Below are positions 1 through 14,000 of a DNA stretch of 64,000 nt, one piece after another. This stretch comes from Sipunculus nudus (Eukaryota > Annelida > Sipuncula > Golfingiida > Sipunculidae): assembly GCA_026874595.1 (NCBI GenBank), contig CM049306.1:33000019-33064018 (forward strand). The letters are read 5' to 3'. The position numbers and the translations under genes were made by a program. The stretch's first letter is position 1; each line of letters opens with the position of its first letter. The notes beneath the pieces are model-generated. The model ran no database searches and was not told the origin of the DNA. It saw nothing but the letters and a program-made list of their open reading frames with translations.

Positions 1-1570
1 CTGAAGTATCCCTCAGAATAATGGACAATTTGATACAAAACCTCAGGTATCTAAACAACTATTGCAGTGATTACCATGATTCTTTGCATGGATATTGATC
101 ATGGAATGTGTCATCAGTTTCTGCAGTATGGTGGCGCCACCTGTATTTTTTTATATTTTTACGAATTTTTTTCTCTATTTTTGAGACCTCATAAGATGCG
201 GTCATCTGTTAACATGGCACAAATTGTAACAACTGGACCTAGAATCTTCTCTCTTGACATCCTGAGAGGCCCATGAAAAGTTTCCTTAAAAACTTGAAAT
301 TAGGTCTATGTTACCCATAACCTCTGAGCTATGGGGCTCCGAAGTACCCCCCAGAATAATGGAAAATTTGATACAAAAGCTTAAGTATCTGAACAATTAT
401 TATATTGATCACCATGATTCTTTGCATGGATATTGATCATGAAATGTTTCATCAGTTTCTGCATTCTGGTGGCGCCACCTGTATTTTTTCAATTTTTAGC
501 TCAGCTCACTGAAAGTCATCTGAGCTGTAGGGATCACCTTTTGTCCGTCGTCCGTCCGGCCATCCAGGCGTCTGTCTGTTAACAGGGCACAAATCGTAAC
601 CGCTAGACCGGGAATCTTCTTACTTGAAATCCTGGGAGGTCTATGGAATTTCTCCTTGTAAACCTGAAATTAGGTCACTGTGACCTATATTCTTCAAGCT
701 AAGGGGTTCTGAAGTACCCCCCAGAATAATGCAAAATTTAATACAAAAGCTCAAGTATCTGAACAACTAATGCATTAATCACCATGATTCTTTGCATGGA
801 TATTGATCATGGAGTGTTTCATCAATTTCTGGAGATTGGTGGTGCCACCTATATTTTTTTTATTTTTTACGATTTTTTTTCTCTACTTTTGTGATCTTTA
901 AACATTTGGTCATCTGTAAACAGGGCACAAATCATAATGACTGGACCTAGAATCTTCTGTCCTCACCTCCAGGGAAGCCCATAAAAGGTCTACATGGAAA
1001 CCCGAAATAAGGTCCCTGTTACCCATATTCTGTGAGCTATGGGGCCCTGAAGTACCCCCCAGAATAAAGATTTGGTCATATATTAACAGGGCACAAATCA
1101 TAATGACTGGACCTAGAATCTTCTGTCCTCACCTCGAGGGAAGCCCATAAAAGGTCTACATGTAACCCGAAATAAGGTCCCTGTTACCCATATCCTTCAT
1201 GCTCTGGGGCTCCAAAGTACTCCCCAGAATAAAGATTTGGTCATCTGTTAACAGAGCACAAATTATAATGACTAGACCTAGAATCTCCTTTCTTGATATG
1301 CTGAGAGGCCCCTGAAAAGTCTCCTTGTGCACCTGAAATTACATCTCTGTTACCCATATCCTTCATCCTATGCGGCTTTGAAATACCCCCCAGAATAAAC
1401 ATTTGGTCATCTGTTAACAGGGCACAAATCAGAATAACTGGACCTAGAATTTTATTTTTTGACATGCTTGGAGACCCCTGAAAAGTCATCTTGTAAACCT
1501 TGAAAATAGGTGTCTGTTACCCATATCCTTCATGCTACAGAGCTCCATAGTACCCCAATGAATATTGGAT
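1..1570. repeat. Degenerate tandem array, about 170-bp units
   Basis: The string GGACCTAGAATCTTCT, followed about 110 bases later by TACCCCCCAGAATAA, recurs at roughly 230, 945, 1110, 1275 and 1440, with a related unit near 605. Several units also carry GTTAACAGGGCAC. A TAGCTCAGCTCACTGAAAGT start at 497 and TCAGCTGAGCGTCATGACCC at 1662 bracket part of it. It lies in the intron upstream of the first visible exon. Confidence 0.75.
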
Positions 1571-1604
1571 GATTTTATACAAAAGGTCAAGTTTGGAAAA
1601 AGTA

Positions 1605-1998
1605 TTTCATTCAAATTTGACATTCAGATGATAAAATTACTTTTGTCAATGTCTTCCTGGTCAGCTGAGCGTCATGACCCCTGGGTCACTTGTTCAAGGT
1701 CACAGAGGCGATAACGCTGAAATGATGTTAACTTTAATATCTCACTGCTAGTTGCATGGATTGGTCCAAAAATCAAATTGACATAAGATCTTTGATAGCA
1801 TTGTTTTCTGCAGAAGACCGGTGGAGCCACCTAATTTTGTTTTCTTGCTAAAATGATGTTTAAGATGGTGGCTTGCCAAGTGTCAGTTTCTGCATCTGAA
1901 TTCAAGATGGGATCCTATTCTTCAAGGCTGGGGGGAGGGGGGGGGGTTAATTCTCTGGGGATACTATGGCACCTGCGATGCCAAGAAATATCTAGTTT
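1605..1998. repeat. 3' fragment of dispersed element Z
   Basis: Shares GCATGGATTGGTCCAAAAAT, the GTGGAGCCACCT box, a G-run and the end CTGGGGATACTATGGCACCT...ATATCTAGTT with the end of the element at 7217-8153. Confidence 0.7.
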
Positions 1999-2553
1999 TC
2001 TTTTAAATTCTGTTTAAACATTTGTGATTTAAAAATAATAAAATATATGTGTATGCATAATAAGACATGATATGAGCTACACTCGGGATAAATAATGATT
2101 GCAACTTAGAATTCTGATATTTTAATTTATATTATCAGATTTTTTTATTACATATTTATAAAACTTGTAAATAAAAAAAAAGAATATGATAAAACTTTTA
2201 ATAGAAAAAGTGGATATGCTAAAAAAATAGGGTTTAATATAAACTTAAATGCATTATTCCCTTGAAAGTGAAATAAAGGTTTTAGTCCATTCTGTCCACT
2301 TGCCTGCCCATCTGTGAATTTTTCATATGCATCGCAGTATCTCAAAACTTTCTGTTTTTTCTTCATGACAGTCTTGTCAGAGTATTAGTTATGCAATCAT
2401 TTATTTAGAACTTTACTATAACCAAGTAGGAGGGCCCCTTTCCTCTTTACTTTTCATATGCTTATGTATATGAAAAACATTAAAATGGAATATTTTGCAT
2501 AAGCTAAAATTTCAAACTTCAGCTGAGCGCTGTGACCCATGGGTCCCTTGTTA
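1998..2553. repeat. 3' fragment of element X
   Basis: AAACATTTGTGATTTAAAAA and following sequence match 11850-12135, and the end CAGCTGAGCGCTGTGACCCA...TCCCTTGTT matches the ends of the 2.5-kb elements at 13117 and 49240. Confidence 0.65.
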
Positions 2554-2742
2554 TATTAAACAGACACATGTAGACTGTGTTCCCTCAAGACTTATAAAAT
2601 TGGAATTGGAGATAGAATAGGTCTGTGTGCTGGGATGGTTTTAGAGGGACTTTGATATTCAGCTAGAATGAACTAATTGTATGAGTTAATTCACTTAATA
2701 TTGCCTATGTTTATGTACCTTGAGCTGTTTATTTAATATCAG

Positions 2743-2842
2743 GAGTGGCAGTACACATGGACAAGCTTTGAAGCTCATGAAGCAGTCAGCCATATCATTA
2801 TTGGATACCCTGGGGGAAAATGACTTTGTCCATGTGGCTATG
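2743..2842 (+). CDS. CACNA2D1: alpha2delta exon 1 of window: VWA MIDAS
   Basis: Acceptor AG at 2741-2742, donor GTATGT at 2843. The exon begins with the last base of a codon, then reads SGSTHGQALKLMKQ and DTLGENDFVHVAM. SGS is the MIDAS metal-binding motif; its Asp must be in the preceding exon, upstream of the window. LDTLGENDFV is a strong alpha2delta signature. Ends in phase 0. Confidence 0.92.
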
Positions 2843-4974
2843 GTATGTCATATAAAGAATAACATATATCTACTAGTAAACTTTCATAAAGGTTACAGAT
2901 ATAATTTCAGTGTAAAGTTTAAAGCATACAAATAGTTGTGGTCATACTAGGATAAGATTATCCTACTAACATTGCAAGACCACCAGCTTCTGTGGCTCAG
3001 GGGTAGGGCACAGGACTCAAAGCCGGGAGGTGGTGAGTTCAAATCTCAGCCAAGGAACAGGGAGATTTTCACAGTCAGCCCAAACCCAGGGTGAGCACTC
3101 TGCAGGCTTGATGGCAAGGCTGTGCCCCACAGCTGTGTATCACTCACAAACCAGTGGGTCTTTGGTAGGTTCCTCCATGTTATGACCCAGCAATTGGGAC
3201 GATTACACACACAGGACCTGCAGGTATAGAAGACATTGGGCCTGGGTGACACCAGGATATAGATAAAATGACAAGAAGCGGGTGCTACTGCCCTGTCATG
3301 TAGTCTGAAACTGAAATGGAAACTTTGCAGATGTAAATACTTAGCTTAAGAATTAGATAAGTCAGCGTTAAAAAATTGGAGAAGCATACCTCCACAAAAA
3401 AAATCTCAGGTCATAGAGACATACTGTTTGTTGTGACTGGGTGAGACCATTTTTAAGACTGCATGATAACCTGCCATTGCTTAAAGCCAACTTACAGGGC
3501 TTTGGTTACCCTAGTTTGGCCCTTAGAATTCAGAGACAGGAAAGTACATATAATTGTCAGAAAGTACTCCCGTCATCAGATAGAAAAGGGTACCTTATAT
3601 TAACATTTGTTTCTTTGATTGTTACAGATGTATGCATGTGATGCAGATCAATTACAGTAAATGAATGTAAAATTTTCTCAGTTTTATGGCTTTATATATT
3701 TTAATTATTTATCAGCAATTTTTAATACATTGTAGTGATATGTGTATGATTTATAAATTTTCAATAAAAATTTTATTTTCTTCATTTGCAGTTCAATGAT
3801 AATGCAACAGATATAACTTGTCAACAGAACGAAAATATATCATTTATTCAAGCCAATTACAGAAACAAGCAGGTAAAGTATATATGTTAATATTTGTCTT
3901 CAATATTAATGGTAATAATTACTTAGATTATGCAGCCCATGACCTTTTACATTTGTACTTTACCTGAGCTAAAAGTAATAGACTTTAAAATCTGGTTCTT
4001 TCAAGAAGCAGCAACCATAGACTCATACACACACATGGAAATCAAAACATAGTGCTCCCTTTCAGTGTAACCAGAAGATATTGCACATGGTTATGTGTCA
4101 TCAAGGTAGATATGTCCTTCTCGCTGTGTCTTAGCCCTGAATACACAAATCAGTAGGAATTTATATTAGGTGACAAGTGATGAATTAACAGGAAAGAATA
4201 CATGTGAAAACTGAAAATCCATCTTTATGGTACGAGTCATTTTCTGTATTGTCTATAGTCTAGTATAACCCATGCAAGCCATTCATTCATGTGTTCATGC
4301 TGTCAGAAATTTAACAAACAAACAGGGTGATTTACTAATATGCTGAGTTAAAACAGAATTTTCTTGCACTTGGTTGGTGTTGTTAGAAAGTATACTAAAA
4401 GAGCTAATGATTGCTTAGGTTTATGCCCAGTGGCAGCGTACTTGTAGGTCATCAATGTTTTAAAAAAATGACATAAATATTTGCATCCTCATCAAGTGTT
4501 GGAGTGGGGTTCTGTTGTAAGATGTTAAGTGTGACTTAGCTTTTTCCTCATAGACTGGTATTGACTTTGTTTCAGAAACTGATTGAGAACATCAATGCCA
4601 TCAAGGCTGATAGAATGGCTAAATTTTCCGTAGCCCTGGAATATGCTTTTAAGACAATACAAGAGGTAAGTAGAGGTGAAAATAATTTGTGCTGTCCCTG
4701 TTTCCCAATGAATGTTGATTTTTTGCAGTGGATATTTATATGATTGTACATTGACCATATGTTGATGGTTGTTTAGTCCAAGCATAACAGGAATTAAAAA
4801 TAGGTGCCTGAGTACTATTTATGAGGAAATTTGAAAAAATGAAATAGATCAAAAGGAAATATTAAAATTTCATATGGATCTGCCATACAGTTACTTCCTG
4901 TCTTTAACAGCCAAACTATATATCTCTGTTATCTGCATATCTAAGTATATCTGTCTGATATATATGTATACACG

Positions 4975-5019
<45 letters not shown>

Positions 5020-8000
5020 GCTCAAATTATCGATAGAAAATACATGAAGGTAATGTTACAGGGTAGTAAAAGCAAAGTAGAAGAATCTATATACTACTAA
5101 AATTGTTCTGTCTGTTTGTCCCATAATCCTCTGAAATGGGACATGACATTAGGCCAGTTTTGCGATCAGTGTCAGTCAAATGCCACATCTTACAGAATGC
5201 ACACCAATTTGGCCCTTCCTCTTGTACACAATTGAATTCAGAGACTTTATTTACATGATAAATCAAGAAGATCCTGTGAGAAGGGATGTGAAGATAGCAG
5301 CAAACATATTAATGACGTGATCCCTTTGTTTGCAGTTCAACAGTTCTGCCAGGTACAGAGAGGACGGGACTGGAGCAATGTGCAATCCAATCATCATGGT
5401 CCTGACAGACGGCGGAGAAGAAATACCTGAAGAGGTTGTTAAGAAATACAACTGGCCAGAGAAAAGAGTAAGACTTAATTTTATTTATAATCAATGCCAC
5501 AATCTGTTGACCAGTTACTCTTATTAAATGATAGGCATTCCTTGTTTATAGGGTCCTGTGCCGGCGGGGTGCCAGGCCTCTCTTGTGAGCCTGTGGAAGA
5601 GGTCAGGGTGGTGTGCTGGCTTGGCCAGTGTGTTGTCATAAAAAAAGAAGTAACAACATTTGCTCTGGGGTGGTCTTCACTGGGCTGATATACATGTTTT
5701 GCTGTCTACGGAAACATGGCTACAGTAAAATAGTCTTAATGTCATAATAGGTCAATGAAGTGGACACAAAGTGGAAGCGTGATATTACATATTATTTAAT
5801 AAGACTAGTGATCACTGAAATTAGTTTCCCCCTATCCACCTTGGTATACAGTATGTTTAGAAGTACATTTATCTGTTTTGATCATCAAGGATATTAGTGC
5901 TGAAATTTCTTAAAGTTTCTCTAAACTGTGGATTGCAGAGCACACAACAGAAATGTTAAATTTTATGTAATAATTGTGATAATCTTCAGAATGTTCCCAA
6001 GAAGTACAAGGTATGATCCTTGTTTTCAGATCAGGATATTCTCGTACGCAGTTGGTCCGACAGCAGCTCCCATCACAGGTGTGAAGTGGATGGCTTGTTC
6101 AAATCGAGGTAAATAATGTAAGGTTGCCACAAGGACTAAAAAACAAACTAATGATCTCTTGACATATTTTTTTTTAATATGAGGTAAAGAATATCAGGTT
6201 TTCAGGATGACTGTGAGGTAGTTTTAATTAAAATTGTTTCAGAAAAGTGTAATAAATACATTATGTTATAACTGTTGACATCTTCATTTTCTGTTAAAAG
6301 TTGATTGCAGTATTTACAGTAATATTCACAGTTCCCTATTTTCCCATATGTTGAAACTATATAATTTTTCTCTGGTTTATAGTCTATTTTATAGTTTTTT
6401 CTTGTGCTATTTTTAGGTTACTTTTCAAAAATACCAGCTATGGGTGCCATCAGGTCCACAGTACAGGTGAGTGTTCTAGATCTGCCTTTTATACTTACTT
6501 TTACTTATCTACAATGACATTAATTTCATATTAGAATAATATCCCCAGTGGAATTTGAAAGACTTAGGTGCATAATCATCACTTGGGGTTTTAGTTTCAT
6601 AACAGTTTTTAAGGTTATCCAGGCTGTGAAATGGAGCCATTCATGAAATTTTGACATTTGATCAGCCAACTTTAAGTATGTATATGCCAGAACTGTGGAG
6701 CAATTACAAAATGATTTCTTTGAGATCAAGGATTTTATAAACTGAGAGATCTGCTTTGTCAGTGATGGGGTTTAAAAAGAGTAAGGTTTTATTGTGGTCT
6801 GACTGATCTAATAAGAATGTGATCAGTGAGATGCAAAACTGAAGAATCATTATTCATACTGTTTCATACCACTTCATTTAATACTTCAATATATTATTTT
6901 CAAAATTTTTATTTTTTGTTTTGTTTTTTGTTTGTTAAACTCGAGAGTTGCAGCATTTTAGTAGCTTCTGCACAGGAGACTTTTTCTCCAATGAATTTGC
7001 TCATTTTGAAGTAAAACTGTATAGTATTTGAATAAACTCCATTTGCAGGATTATGTACCAGTAGTTACAAGACCCCTAGTACTTGGTGCAGTCTAGTTAA
7101 TTCACTGGACCAGTAAACCTACACATTGGCACATGATGGTATGATAATGTAAAACAGACACTTTTATTGTAGATAGTAAAACTTCAGATGATGACATTGG
7201 ATAACATGTACATGATGGTCATTGTATCCCCAGACAAAGTCGGGGGATACTATGTTTTCATACCGGTCCTGCCGCCACCGCCGCCGCCGCCGTATATAAA
7301 TCTTGTTGGTGCGATAACTCAAAAAATATTTCACGGATCTTTACCAAACTTGGTATATTTATAGATATGGGTCAGAGGACAACGCCTGTTTAAAATGAGG
7401 TCATGACCTTGACTAGGAGAGTGTCCTTGACCTTGAATAAGTCCAATTTTGGGGAAAATCACACAAATTCTTAAATATCATAAGAAATCTTGCATGGTTT
7501 GATCCCAAAATCAAGTTGATGGAAGATCATGGATAGGGTTGTCATGTTCCAGAAACTGGTGGCGCCACCTATTATTCTTTACTTGTTTTTGTGCCGTTTA
7601 ATACCCCCAAAATTGCTACTTGACAGTACTGTGAGCTCTATAAATCAAAAACTAATGGACAGATTTATTTTATATCGTGCATATACATAGATATGGGTTA
7701 TGGGATGATGTTTATTTAAATTGGGGTCATGACCTTTTAATCTTGAAATTATTAATTTCTCAATAAGGGATGCATGGATTGGTCCAAAAATCAACTTGAC
7801 CTTAGATCTTTGATAGTAATGTCATGTACTGGAAACAAGTGGGGCCACCTGTTATTCTTTTACTTGTTTTCGTGCCGTTTAATACCCCCATCATTGCCAC
7901 TTAACAGTACTGTGAGCATTATAAGTCAAAAACTATCAGACAGATTTTTTTCATATTATGCATATACATAGACATGGGTTAGGGGATCATGTATATTGAA

Positions 8001-11000
8001 ATTGGGGTCATGACCTTCACTATGAAAGTGACCTTTTCTATGAGTGTGGTTTGATTTTAATTGTTGCTGAAGATGGGGGGCCTATTCTTAAAGGGGGGGA
8101 GTGATTAATTGTCTGGGGATACTATGTCACCTGCGGTGCCAAGAAATATCTAGTTATCATTTTATCTTAATCTTTGTCATTTTATCTAAATCCTCCAAAC
8201 ACATTCACTGCAACAGAAATTTTTATTTCGTACATGGAAAATATCATCATATGCAGATTTTGAAAATCAGACATGACCTATTTTTATAACTTAGAACATA
8301 TAGAATAACACCGGGCAGTAAATCATGAACATGAGTAAATATTGGTTAATTGTATTCCTTAAGTAACACTTATTATGAAAACAGTGCCACACTCTGACAG
8401 CTTAAAAAAGCATCTGGCCCATCATTTATTTTCATACTTTCTTGTACACATTTCCCTTCACATTCATTTGATAATTTTGTTTAAAATGATTTCAGAGTAT
8501 TATGGAAATTTTAAAGAAGTGTTGGAAAAATAACAGTATACTCTTTTTGTTGATGGAGCAAGGTTCTGCTCTTGCTTCTTAGATAGGAGAAGATATTTAT
8601 ATATTTATATATATACAGCACTGCAGAAAGATTCTTGAAATCTTTTAAATTTTATTTTATAAATTTGCTTGTTTTAGTACAAATTTCAACTTTATTTTCA
8701 TTTTTTTCATAGAATTCTAATTTTTTTTTAAACTACAAGGTTCACTGCAGTTCTTTAGTTTCTCCATATTCGTAATATTGATGAGTATGTATTGTTGTAC
8801 TGATTTTTAGCGAACCTGTGAGCTTATGCAATGTTGTGGCATCATCCGTCGGCCGTCATCCGTCGTCTGTACGTTAACCCATACTATCTTGAAAACGGCA
8901 AGAGTTAGCATTACAAAATTTTATGCAAAAAATTAGTCATCTAAAAAACTCTATTGGATTTTGCTTATTTTTTGGCTAACTGCATTTTCTTAGATTTTAT
9001 AGGGAAAAAGCTTAAAAATCTTTAAAAATCTTCTTCTCTGAAACTGTTAAGCCAAATTGTCCAATATTTCACAGACATGCTCCCTGGAACAATCTTTCTC
9101 AAGTTTGTTCGAATTGTTTAAGTTTGGTGATTTTTTGCCGAGTTACAGGAAGTTAAACTCAGTCATCTGTCTAAAAAAGCATACTAAAATTACAATCTCA
9201 GAAACGGCTGGAGCTATCATCACCAAATTCTATGCGAATGTTTGTCAGATGAGTCTTATCTAAAATTGAGGTATTGGTGGTGCCACCTGCATCAGCCTTT
9301 TTTGTACGGGGGTCATCAGTGCCCTTATCATACTGAGGGTTGCAAAAGACTTCTTCTCTGAAACAATATGGCCAAATTGTTTAATATCACACAGAAATGA
9401 CCTTAGGGTACTGCTTTCTGAAGTTTGTTCAAAGAGTCTCAGTTCAGTGACTTTTGGCTGAGTTATGGGATGCATTTTCTTAGATTTTATAGAGAAAAAG
9501 CTAAAAAACTTTTTAAAATCTTCTCCTCCAAAACACTCAAGCCAAATTGTTCAATATTACACAGACATATTCTCTTATACTATCTCTCTCAAGTTTGTTC
9601 TAATGGTTAAATTTGGGTGAATTTTGGCCGAGTTACAGGAAGTTGAACTTAGTCATCTGTCTAAAAAGCATACTAAAATGACAATCTCAGAAACGGCAGG
9701 AGCTGTCATCACCAAATTTTATGCCAGTGTTGGTAACATGAGTCATATATGAAATTCAGGTATTGGTGGCGCCACCTGCATTGACCTTTTTTTTGTACTG
9801 GGGTCATTGGTCATCTGTACATTAATCCATAATTTCTCAGGAATAGCAGGAGCTTCCATCCCCAGATTTTATGCAATAATTTGTCACATATGTTGTGCGA
9901 TTCAGAGGCTTATTTTTTTGTTATCTTCATTTACTTAAAACCTTCAAAAGTCTTCTTCTTGTAAACAGTCCAGCTAAATTGTTCAATATTTTACAGATAT
10001 GATCCAAAAGGCAAGCCTTCTCAAGTTTGTTCAAATGGTTTGCATTTGATGAATTTTAGCGGAGTTACACAAATTTTAACTTAGTCATTTGGCCAAGTAA
10101 GCATACTGACATAGTAATCTCAGAAATGACAGAACCTAGCATTTCCAAATATTGTGCAAATGTTGGTCACATGACTCATATTTGAAGTTGCAGATTTTGT
10201 GGTGCCACCTACATTGACCTGTTTTTTTATGGGCAAAAACCTCATCATTTAAGCCTCTTTCACCTTATAATGTTTATGATGAAACTGTCAAGTTGAATCG
10301 TTCAATTTTTCAAATGAATTATCCTAGGACATGGTTCTTTTTTAATCATATAAGAATGGATTGAGTTTGTTGATTTTTGGTTGAGTCTTGAAAAGCATAA
10401 GTTGGTCTTATGGCCATTATTATGTCTATTTCAAATTGAGGACTGCAATAGTGTTCTTCTACAAAATTGTTGTATCAATTATAACTTCTGTAACATTGCA
10501 CAAAAATTATTCTTAAGTGGCCTTTATGCAAGTTTACTATAAGTCATCTGAGCTATAGTCGTGGTCCTTTGTCCGTCGTCCGTCCGCCCGGCCGCCGGCC
10601 GTCGGTTAACAGGGCACGTTTTAAAACCATTGGACCTATGAATCCAAAATTTTGCATACCATTAGATGTCCCCAAAATCTCCTACCATACCGAAAATTGG
10701 GTCATTAGGACTTCGATCCTTCAAGATATTAAGGAAAACCTCCTTTTTCCATAAAAAAAGCCATTGTTACACTTCTAGGCTGCCTAATATCAAAACCACT
10801 TATCTGTTTTTGATCATATTTAGTATTCATACTCTTCCATACATTTTCTATGAACATACCAAAAATTAGGTCAGTATTGGGTATTATTTTGAAGTTATGG
10901 GCCCAAATATAATGCAATTTTTAAAAAATCAGGAAATATATTTACTCACCTAACATGAGAATTGCTGAAGCTGGAGACTTTTTTTCAGGAATATAACTTT

Positions 11001-14000
11001 ATTTAATCAAGATTTAATTGTTTACCCAAAATTAGATCTGAATTTAGCAATTTTTTCAAGTTATTAGCATAAATAAAAAATCAATACCTTAAATTTTGTC
11101 CATATTTGGCAACGGCACATTTTTTCCCTGTAAGCACTGTTGTTTTAATTTTCACAGCATATATACATAAGGATTTAATCTCTTAAAAATCTGAAATTTC
11201 AAAGGAATAGATTGAAAAGAGTAGCTTTTATTCAAGTTTTCATATACCATGTCAAGTGTTGTTTACATCTAGCCCACCTTGTAGTACAGCCTTCACTTGC
11301 ATTATGTAACCCACCCCAGGCAGCTTGCTTTGACTCAGCTTGGCCACTACTAGCAGGCTTTCCCTCTGCCTTGCACTCCCCCCCCCCCCCCCCAAGATGG
11401 TGCATTAACTAGATGTATGTTATAATTTTCTGTATTTTATTTTATTCTTGGCTATGCTACATTTTAGATTTTGTATTGTACCTCCAGGGTTACAGTGATT
11501 AAAGTGCACATTTAATTGTGTCCACAAAGTGGTGTATTGCTATGAAAGTGTGGATGTTCATCAGTTAAGTAATTCCTTACTTCAGAAGAGTAAAAACTCC
11601 ACCAGGTGTGAAATTGACTATTAATTCCAGTAATAAATTATAGCTGAGATTGTAATTAGCATAATGTTTGTCCCTCGTTCAACCAACAGTGTGTATACTT
11701 TATTTGGAAAGATGTTTTTATTTTATCAAATTTACTGAATCTTTTATTAAATTTCAGTGAATAAAATTAAGCATGTACTGAAAACTCCAATGTGCAAAAC
11801 TTTTTAATAGTGATTCAAGGAATAATATTGTAGATGCCATGTTGTGGCATTATTTTCTTTTAAATTCAGTTTAAACATTTGTGATTTAAAAATAATAAAA
11901 CATGTGTATGCATAATATGACCCAGTAGAAGCTACACTCTGGGTATATAATGATTCCAACTTAGAATTGTAATATTGTAACTTATATTTTCAGTTTTTTT
12001 TATTATAAATTTATAAAACTTGTAAATAAAAAAAACATGAATGAGATAAAAACTATTAATGGGAAAAGTGGATATGTTAAAAAAAAATAGGCTTATATAT
12101 AAACTTAAATGCATTATTCCCTTGAAAGTGAAATAAACTGTAAGTACTGTGGATTTAATTTTCACAGCATGTACACATTAGGATTTTATCTGTTAAAATC
12201 TAAAATTTGAAAATAAAAGCTGCAAAAGTAGGCTAGTTATTGAATTTTTTTTGGAGGCTCTTGTTGTATTCCCTTACATTGTCCAGCAGTCCACTTTGGT
12301 CACTGTAGGTCATTCAGTGCAACTCTCTATGCTCCCCAGGCTGTTATTATGCAATCCCATCACTAGGGCAAGCCCTCTCTCCACTGAATTGAGCTTGATC
12401 AGGCTGTCTGCAGTGAATACCATACCACAGGGAGCCTTTTTCTCTCTCCCCCCCCCCCCCCTACACACCCTATTCTGTTGACAGACCTGAACTATGAACT
12501 AGTTGAATCTTAAAATTAACATTTTATTCAGCAACGAGCAGTAACAACAGAGACCCCTCCCCCACCCACCCCTTCAATACACAGGACTAATAAACAAGAT
12601 GAATCTTATAATTTTAATGTTAAATAAATTCTATTTGATGGGACTTGGACAATTTTGATTTTTTTATAGAAAAAAATTTCAGGAATTTAATCCTAATATT
12701 CAAATGTGATAAAATATTAGGATCTAATGTAAATGCTAACTGACAAGATTTAAGAAGATATAAATACTTTGTAGTATTTCATTCATATCTCTTAAAGTTG
12801 GTGGGGCCTAGGTGTGAATAACACTGTTAACTTAGTATTAAAATTAGGAATATTGGTCAAACTTTTTGGGATTAATGTTTAACTCATATAACTTATATAA
12901 CACTTACTGTAGGCCTGTTTGTTCCCTTGGTGCATCACTAAATGGTTTAGCTCATGTCCATTATTCTATAATTTACAGAGTTTCATTTTAGCAGGGCCAC
13001 TTTCTCTTAGGTTTTCTAATGATAATATACATGAAAAACCAAAAGAAAAAAAAAAATTTGCAGTTACTAATATTTTCCAAAATTCAGCTGAGTGATGTGA
13101 CCCATGGGTCCCTTGTTTGCAGAATATTTGGACCTCTAACAATGAAAGGACTGCATCTTTTATTATTATAGATAATTTTGGTAAAAAGTTTATGAATATG
13201 TCAGCTTGAAGAAAAAGCATTATAGCCAAAGTCTTTCAGTATGTGTAAACAGTTTTACCAACAGGCAAAGATTGTGTCTGTATCATTAAATAGGTTGAAA
13301 AACTGCCAACTGTTTAAGATTCTGCAACAGATCAAGAGTTCATTTAGTGCCGCCAGATATAGGTCAACAGTTCAACCAGTTCAGCCAAGCACAAGGCATG
13401 TGATCACCGCATGGGTGTCATGTGAACACCTCATGGGCAGCATGTGATAACCTCACAGGTAGCATGTGATCACCTCATGAGTATCATGTGATCACCTCAT
13501 TGGTGTCATGCCCCTCAGGGCTGCTTGTGGAGCCAATCTGTGAACTTATGCCATGATGTAGCTACTATTTCAGATTTGGCAACAGGCCAAAGGTCAGTCT
13601 GGATCTATCAATACCTTTGGCAGACTGCCAACTGCATCAGATTAGGCAATAGGTCAAGAGTTCACTCAGTGCAGCCAGGTTTAGGTCAGGAGTTCACTCA
13701 GTGCAGTAGCTGCATTTTTTTTATAGCTTTGGCAGACTGCCAACTGTGTCAGATTATGCAACAGGTCAAGAGTTCACTAGTGCAGCCAGGTGCAGGTCAA
13801 AAGTTCACTCAGTCTAGCCAGGTGCAGGTCAAAGAATTCACTCAGTGCAGTAGCCTGAGTCAGCAATTTGTCACAGTCCACATGGGGCAACTGCCTTTCT
13901 CACCTAAGCCTGGTCAGCCCTATGCATCAGACTCAAGGTAAGTTTGATGTATTGGCCTGATATTTCTACCTGTTTATGTGTCTTTGATGGCTTTCTCCTT

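Noticed and set aside
2985-3060. tRNA gene
   Set aside because: A- and B-box-like strings are present, but the acceptor ends do not pair and the sequence continues into a SINE-like body.
13525-13941. 138-codon open reading frame
   Set aside because: It is built from repeats of a TTCACTCAGTGCAG-type unit inside element Y, with no domain and no splice context.
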